A program made the position numbers and the translations under genes. A DNA stretch of 7,098 nucleotides from positions 1 to 7,098 of the forward strand of contig JAGIAF010000181.1 of the NCBI GenBank assembly GCA_017745015.1. Reading direction: 5' to 3'. Below the pieces are notes generated by a model. The model was not told where the DNA came from, searched no databases, and was given only the letters and a program-made list of their open reading frames with translations. The stretch's first letter is position 1, and every line of letters starts with the position of its first letter. The DNA comes from Bdellovibrio sp. GTDB taxonomy: Bacteria > Bdellovibrionota > Bdellovibrionia > Bdellovibrionales > Bdellovibrionaceae. Positions 4,412 through 7,098 of the stretch are shown here, piece after piece.

Positions 4412-6349
4412 ATGCACAATGAGATTTATCCTGTTGAACCATCCGTAGAAAAAAACGCTTTAATCAATCAAAAGCAATACAAAGAAATGTATGAGCGTTC
4501 GATCAACGATCCAGAAGGCTTCTGGGCAGATCAAGCGGAGCGTCTGCACTGGTTTAAAAAATGGGACAAAGTTAAAGAAACATCTTTCAACAAACCTGTC
4601 AGCATCAAATGGTTCCAAGGCGGAAAGTTAAACGTTTCCTATAACTGTATCGATCGTCATTTAGAAAAGCGTGGCGATAAAGTGGCCTTCACATGGGAAC
4701 CTGACAGCCCCGAGATTCCAGTCAAAAAAGTGACTTACAAACAGTTGCACACAGAAGTGTGTCGCTTCGCCAACGTTCTTAAAAAAATGGGCGTGAAAAA
4801 AGGCGATGTCGTTACGATCTATATGCCAATGATTTTGGAAACGGTTTACGCGATGTTGGCGTGCACGCGTATCGGTGCGGTTCATTCAGTGATCTTCGGT
4901 GGTTTTGCGCCTGATTCAATTTCTGATCGTCTGATTGACGGACAATCTAAATTCATCATCACCGCGGACGCTGGCTATCGCGGCAGCAAAGTGATCGCGC
5001 TAAAAGAAAATATCGATAAAGCAGCGGCGAAGGCCGGCATCGTCGAAAAAGTTTTAGTGGTGCAATACTCTAAGACGGCTATTGAGATGAAAGAGGGGCG
5101 TGATTTTTGGTATCACGATATGGTCACACAAGTGGGTGATCACTGTGAGCCCGAGCCAATGGATGCGGAAGATCCTCTGTTCATTCTGTATACTTCCGGT
5201 TCAACGGGAAAACCCAAAGGGGTTTTACATACGACAGGTGGCTACTTGCTTTTCGCAAGCATGACTCAACAGTATGTTTTTGATTTGCACGAAGACGATG
5301 TTTACTGGTGCTCGGCCGATGTAGGTTGGGTGACGGGGCATAGCTATATCGTCTATGGTCCTCTTTCGAATGGCGCAAGCAGCGTTTATTTTGAAGGTGT
5401 TCCAAACTATCCAACACCCTCGCGCTTTTGGGAGATCATTGATAAGCACCAGGTTTCTTTATTTTATACTTCGCCAACAGCCCTTCGCTCATTGATGCGT
5501 GAAGGGGATGAGGCTGTAAAGAAAACGTCGCGTAAATCTTTGCGCGTGCTTGGTACCGTCGGGGAGCCGATCAATCCTGAGGCGTGGGTTTGGTATCACG
5601 ATGTTGTCGGTGAAAAACGTTGTCCGATTGTAGATACTTGGTGGCAAACAGAAACGGGCGGAATTTTAATTTCTCCTTTGCCGGGCGCCATTGCACAAAA
5701 ACCAGGTTCCGCAACTTTGCCATTTTTTGGAGTGAAACCAACGTTACTGACGCCGGAAGGTAAAGTCATCGAAGGTGAGGGTGAAGGTGTCTTGGCCATC
5801 GCCGATTCCTGGCCTGGGCAAATGCGGACGGTGTATGGCAATCACCAGCGCTTTGAAGAAACTTACTTCTCAACTTATGCCGGTTACTACTTCACGGGGG
5901 ATGGGTGTCGTCGCGATAAAGATGGTTACTACTGGATCACAGGTCGTGTGGATGACGTTATCAACGTGTCTGGTCACCGCTTGGGAACGGCAGAAATTGA
6001 GTCGGCGCTGGTTGCTAACCACCGAGTCGCTGAAGCCGCGGTTGTGGGTTACCCTCATGATATCAAAGGCCAAGGGATTTATGCCTTTGTGACTTTGAAA
6101 ACAGGGGAGACTCCAACCGAAGAGATCCGTAAAGAGCTGATCCAAACAGTTCGTAAAGAGATTGGCCCGATTGCGACCCCAGATCTTATCCAATGGGCGC
6201 CTCGCCTGCCTAAGACTCGTTCTGGAAAGATCATGCGCCGAATCCTACGTAAAATCGCAGAGAACCAGCCGGAACAGTTGGGAGATATTACGACGTTATC
6301 TGAGTCCGGAGTTGTCCAAGAGCTAGTGGACAACCGAATGAACAAATGA
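4412..6349 (+). CDS. acs: Acetyl-CoA synthetase (AMP-forming acetate-CoA ligase)
   Basis: A 645-aa cytoplasmic enzyme that makes acetyl-CoA from acetate, ATP and CoA through acetyl-AMP; length matches the family (about 650). Seen in order: the ATP-binding loop TSGSTGKPKG (residues 261-270), GWVTGH (305-310), GTVGEPI (381-387), DTWWQTETGG (408-417), FTGDG (494-498), YWITGRVDDVINVSGHR (507-523) and PKTRSGKIMRR (600-610). V307, T308, V383 and W411 correspond to the acetate-pocket residues of Salmonella Acs with a constant offset of 3, so acetate rather than a longer acid is the expected substrate. K606 is the catalytic lysine that Pat-type acetylation silences in other bacteria; no acetyltransferase gene is nearby. 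Residue 499 is Cys where Ala is usual (GDGC). Start ATG 4412 follows GAGG by 7 nt. It precedes a DUF6580 gene by 13 bp, so the two are probably co-transcribed. Confidence 0.98.
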   Translation: MHNEIYPVEPSVEKNALINQKQYKEMYERSINDPEGFWADQAERLHWFKKWDKVKETSFNKPVSIKWFQGGKLNVSYNCIDRHLEKRGDKVAFTWEPDSPEIPVKKVTYKQLHTEVCRFANVLKKMGVKKGDVVTIYMPMILETVYAMLACTRIGAVHSVIFGGFAPDSISDRLIDGQSKFIITADAGYRGSKVIALKENIDKAAAKAGIVEKVLVVQYSKTAIEMKEGRDFWYHDMVTQVGDHCEPEPMDAEDPLFILYTSGSTGKPKGVLHTTGGYLLFASMTQQYVFDLHEDDVYWCSADVGWVTGHSYIVYGPLSNGASSVYFEGVPNYPTPSRFWEIIDKHQVSLFYTSPTALRSLMREGDEAVKKTSRKSLRVLGTVGEPINPEAWVWYHDVVGEKRCPIVDTWWQTETGGILISPLPGAIAQKPGSATLPFFGVKPTLLTPEGKVIEGEGEGVLAIADSWPGQMRTVYGNHQRFEETYFSTYAGYYFTGDGCRRDKDGYYWITGRVDDVINVSGHRLGTAEIESALVANHRVAEAAVVGYPHDIKGQGIYAFVTLKTGETPTEEIRKELIQTVRKEIGPIATPDLIQWAPRLPKTRSGKIMRRILRKIAENQPEQLGDITTLSESGVVQELVDNRMNK

Positions 6350-6362
6350 TAGGTTGCCCGCT

Positions 6363-6878
6363 ATGACAACACGCATGATGATTTTAGTAATGATGGTTTT
6401 GGGTGCAGCATTCTCTCGTTTGATTCCGCACCCGTGGAATTTCACCGCTATCGGCGCAATGGCTCTTTTCGGTGGCGCGCATTTCTCTAAAAGAATGTCA
6501 TTGGTTATTCCAATGGCAGCTCTTTTCTTGAGCGACCTGGTTTTGGGTCTGCACTCCACGATGCTTTATGTGTACTTGGGTTTTGCAGTTATCGTAGTGA
6601 TGGGTTGGAATTTGACTGAAAAGAAATCTGTGGCTCGCATCGCAGGTCTTTCTTTGGCAGCAAGTTCTGTGTTCTTCCTGGTTTCAAACTTTGGTGTTTG
6701 GGCGATGGATGGTATGTATTCACAAAACTTTGAAGGTCTTGTGAGCTGTTACGTAGCGGCGATTCCATTCTTCGGCAACCAAGTTGCTGGGGACTTGTTC
6801 TTCAGCGGTGTGATGTTCGGAGCGTACGAACTTTTGAAAAAGTACTCTCCGCAAACATTGGGCGCGAAAATCGCTTAA
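6363..6878 (+). CDS. DUF6580-family integral membrane protein, function unknown
   Basis: A 171-aa polytopic membrane protein. The sequence pattern RLIPHPWNFTAIGAMALFGG near the N-terminus (residues 19-38), LFLSDLVLGLH (54-64), FFLVSNFGVW (104-113) and the CYVAAIPFFGNQVAGDLFF block (129-147) fit the DUF6580 family, which has resemblance to ECF-transporter substrate-binding (S) components. About six hydrophobic segments are visible, with a short positive C-terminus. The conserved Asp, His and Asn residues within the membrane segments could bind a substrate. ATG 6363 is chosen with a weak TAGG site 9 nt upstream; a TTG at 6354 or the ATG pair at 6375/6378 are alternatives. It follows acs by 13 bp, so a role linked to acetate or carbon uptake is possible but unproven. 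No ECF energising genes are in view. Confidence 0.82.
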   Translation: MTTRMMILVMMVLGAAFSRLIPHPWNFTAIGAMALFGGAHFSKRMSLVIPMAALFLSDLVLGLHSTMLYVYLGFAVIVVMGWNLTEKKSVARIAGLSLAASSVFFLVSNFGVWAMDGMYSQNFEGLVSCYVAAIPFFGNQVAGDLFFSGVMFGAYELLKKYSPQTLGAKIA

Positions 6879-6901
6879 GCCTTTTGAGAAATGATTTTTT
6901 G

Positions 6902-6929
6902 AAAAGGCTCCAGTTATGGAGCCTTTTTT
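6902..6929 (+). terminator. Intrinsic terminator after the acs-DUF6580 unit
   Basis: An 11-bp perfect stem (AAAAGGCTCCA at 6902-6912 with TGGAGCCTTTT at 6917-6927), a GTTA loop and six T residues (6924-6929). It lies 23 nt after the DUF6580 stop codon. An upstream AGCCTTTT (6878-6885) can compete for the left arm; see findings. Confidence 0.93.
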
Positions 6930-6944
6930 ATTTGGTAAGTTGAG

Positions 6945-7098
6945 ATGAGTTCTAAGTTAGGTCTGCACAGACCCATCCTTGATGGCAAAGTTAATTTTCC
7001 GTTGTGTTTGGCGCCCATGGTGGGTCTTACGCACGTGGCTTTGCGTGAAGTGATGCGCGAGTACTTACCCAAAGATGCTTACACAATCTGGCCGACAG
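6945..7098 (+). CDS. tRNA-dihydrouridine synthase (Dus family), N-terminal fragment, cut by window
   Basis: The first 51 codons of a gene that runs off the right edge. Dus enzymes are FMN-dependent and reduce uridines in tRNA to dihydrouridine. After a short leader (MSSKLGLHRP) the sequence shows the diagnostic first beta-strand and flavin-site motif LAPMVGLTHVALR (residues 22-34), followed by EVMREYLPKDA and an IWPT that leads into the usual T-E block. The start ATG at 6945 has only a weak purine-rich site (GGTAAG, about 4-10 nt upstream), so the start is less certain than the family. It lies just after a terminator, so it needs its own promoter; only 15 nt separate the T-tract from the ATG. 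Which Dus subtype this is cannot be decided from the fragment. Confidence 0.85.
   Translation, partial: MSSKLGLHRPILDGKVNFPLCLAPMVGLTHVALREVMREYLPKDAYTIWPT

Overview
The window looks like chromosomal DNA of a Gram-negative bacterium of the Bdellovibrionota (Bdellovibrio-like) type. That placement is an inference from remembered similarity of DnaK, acetyl-CoA synthetase and the DUF6580 membrane protein, together with balanced base composition and A-rich codon choice. No phylogeny was run. There are no tRNA, rRNA, IS or CRISPR elements, and coding density is very high.

Layout. (1) 2-730, +: C-terminal part of the chaperone DnaK, closed by a strong intrinsic terminator (743-773). (2) 784-1386, +: a 200-aa Crp/Fnr-family regulator that lacks both the cAMP-contact residues of CRP and the cysteine cluster of FNR. 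(3) 1363-2229, -: an ETHE1/Blh-type persulfide dioxygenase, convergent with the regulator and overlapping its 3' end by 24 bp. (4) A 135-bp divergent control region (2230-2364). (5) 2365-4341, +: a tight operon of a single-domain rhodanese, two half-size YeeE/YedE transporters and a TauE/SafE permease. (6) A 70-bp intergenic segment holding a long imperfect inverted repeat that covers the likely promoter and the ribosome binding site of the next gene. (7) 4412-6349, +: full-length acetyl-CoA synthetase (Acs), followed after 13 bp by a DUF6580 membrane protein (6363-6878) and a terminator (6902-6929). (8) 6945-end, +: the 5' end of a Dus-family tRNA-dihydrouridine synthase gene, cut by the window.

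How the genes fit together. Sections 2-5 form a plausible reactive-sulfur module. The dioxygenase would oxidise glutathione persulfide to sulfite. The rhodanese would move sulfane sulfur between sulfite/thiosulfate and thiols. The YeeE pair would carry thiosulfate or another sulfur species across the membrane, and TauE would carry sulfite or a sulfonate. The same kit (Blh, rhodanese, split YeeE/YedE, TauE) is known from BigR-controlled operons in other proteobacteria. Here no ArsR-type BigR is visible, and a divergent-specificity Crp/Fnr protein sits in its place. The Acs-DUF6580 pair is a separate carbon-assimilation unit, apparently under its own control through the inverted repeat.

The observations most worth following are the inverted repeat masking the acs start, the atypical Crp/Fnr regulator beside the sulfur genes, and the frame mismatch at the left edge inside dnaK.
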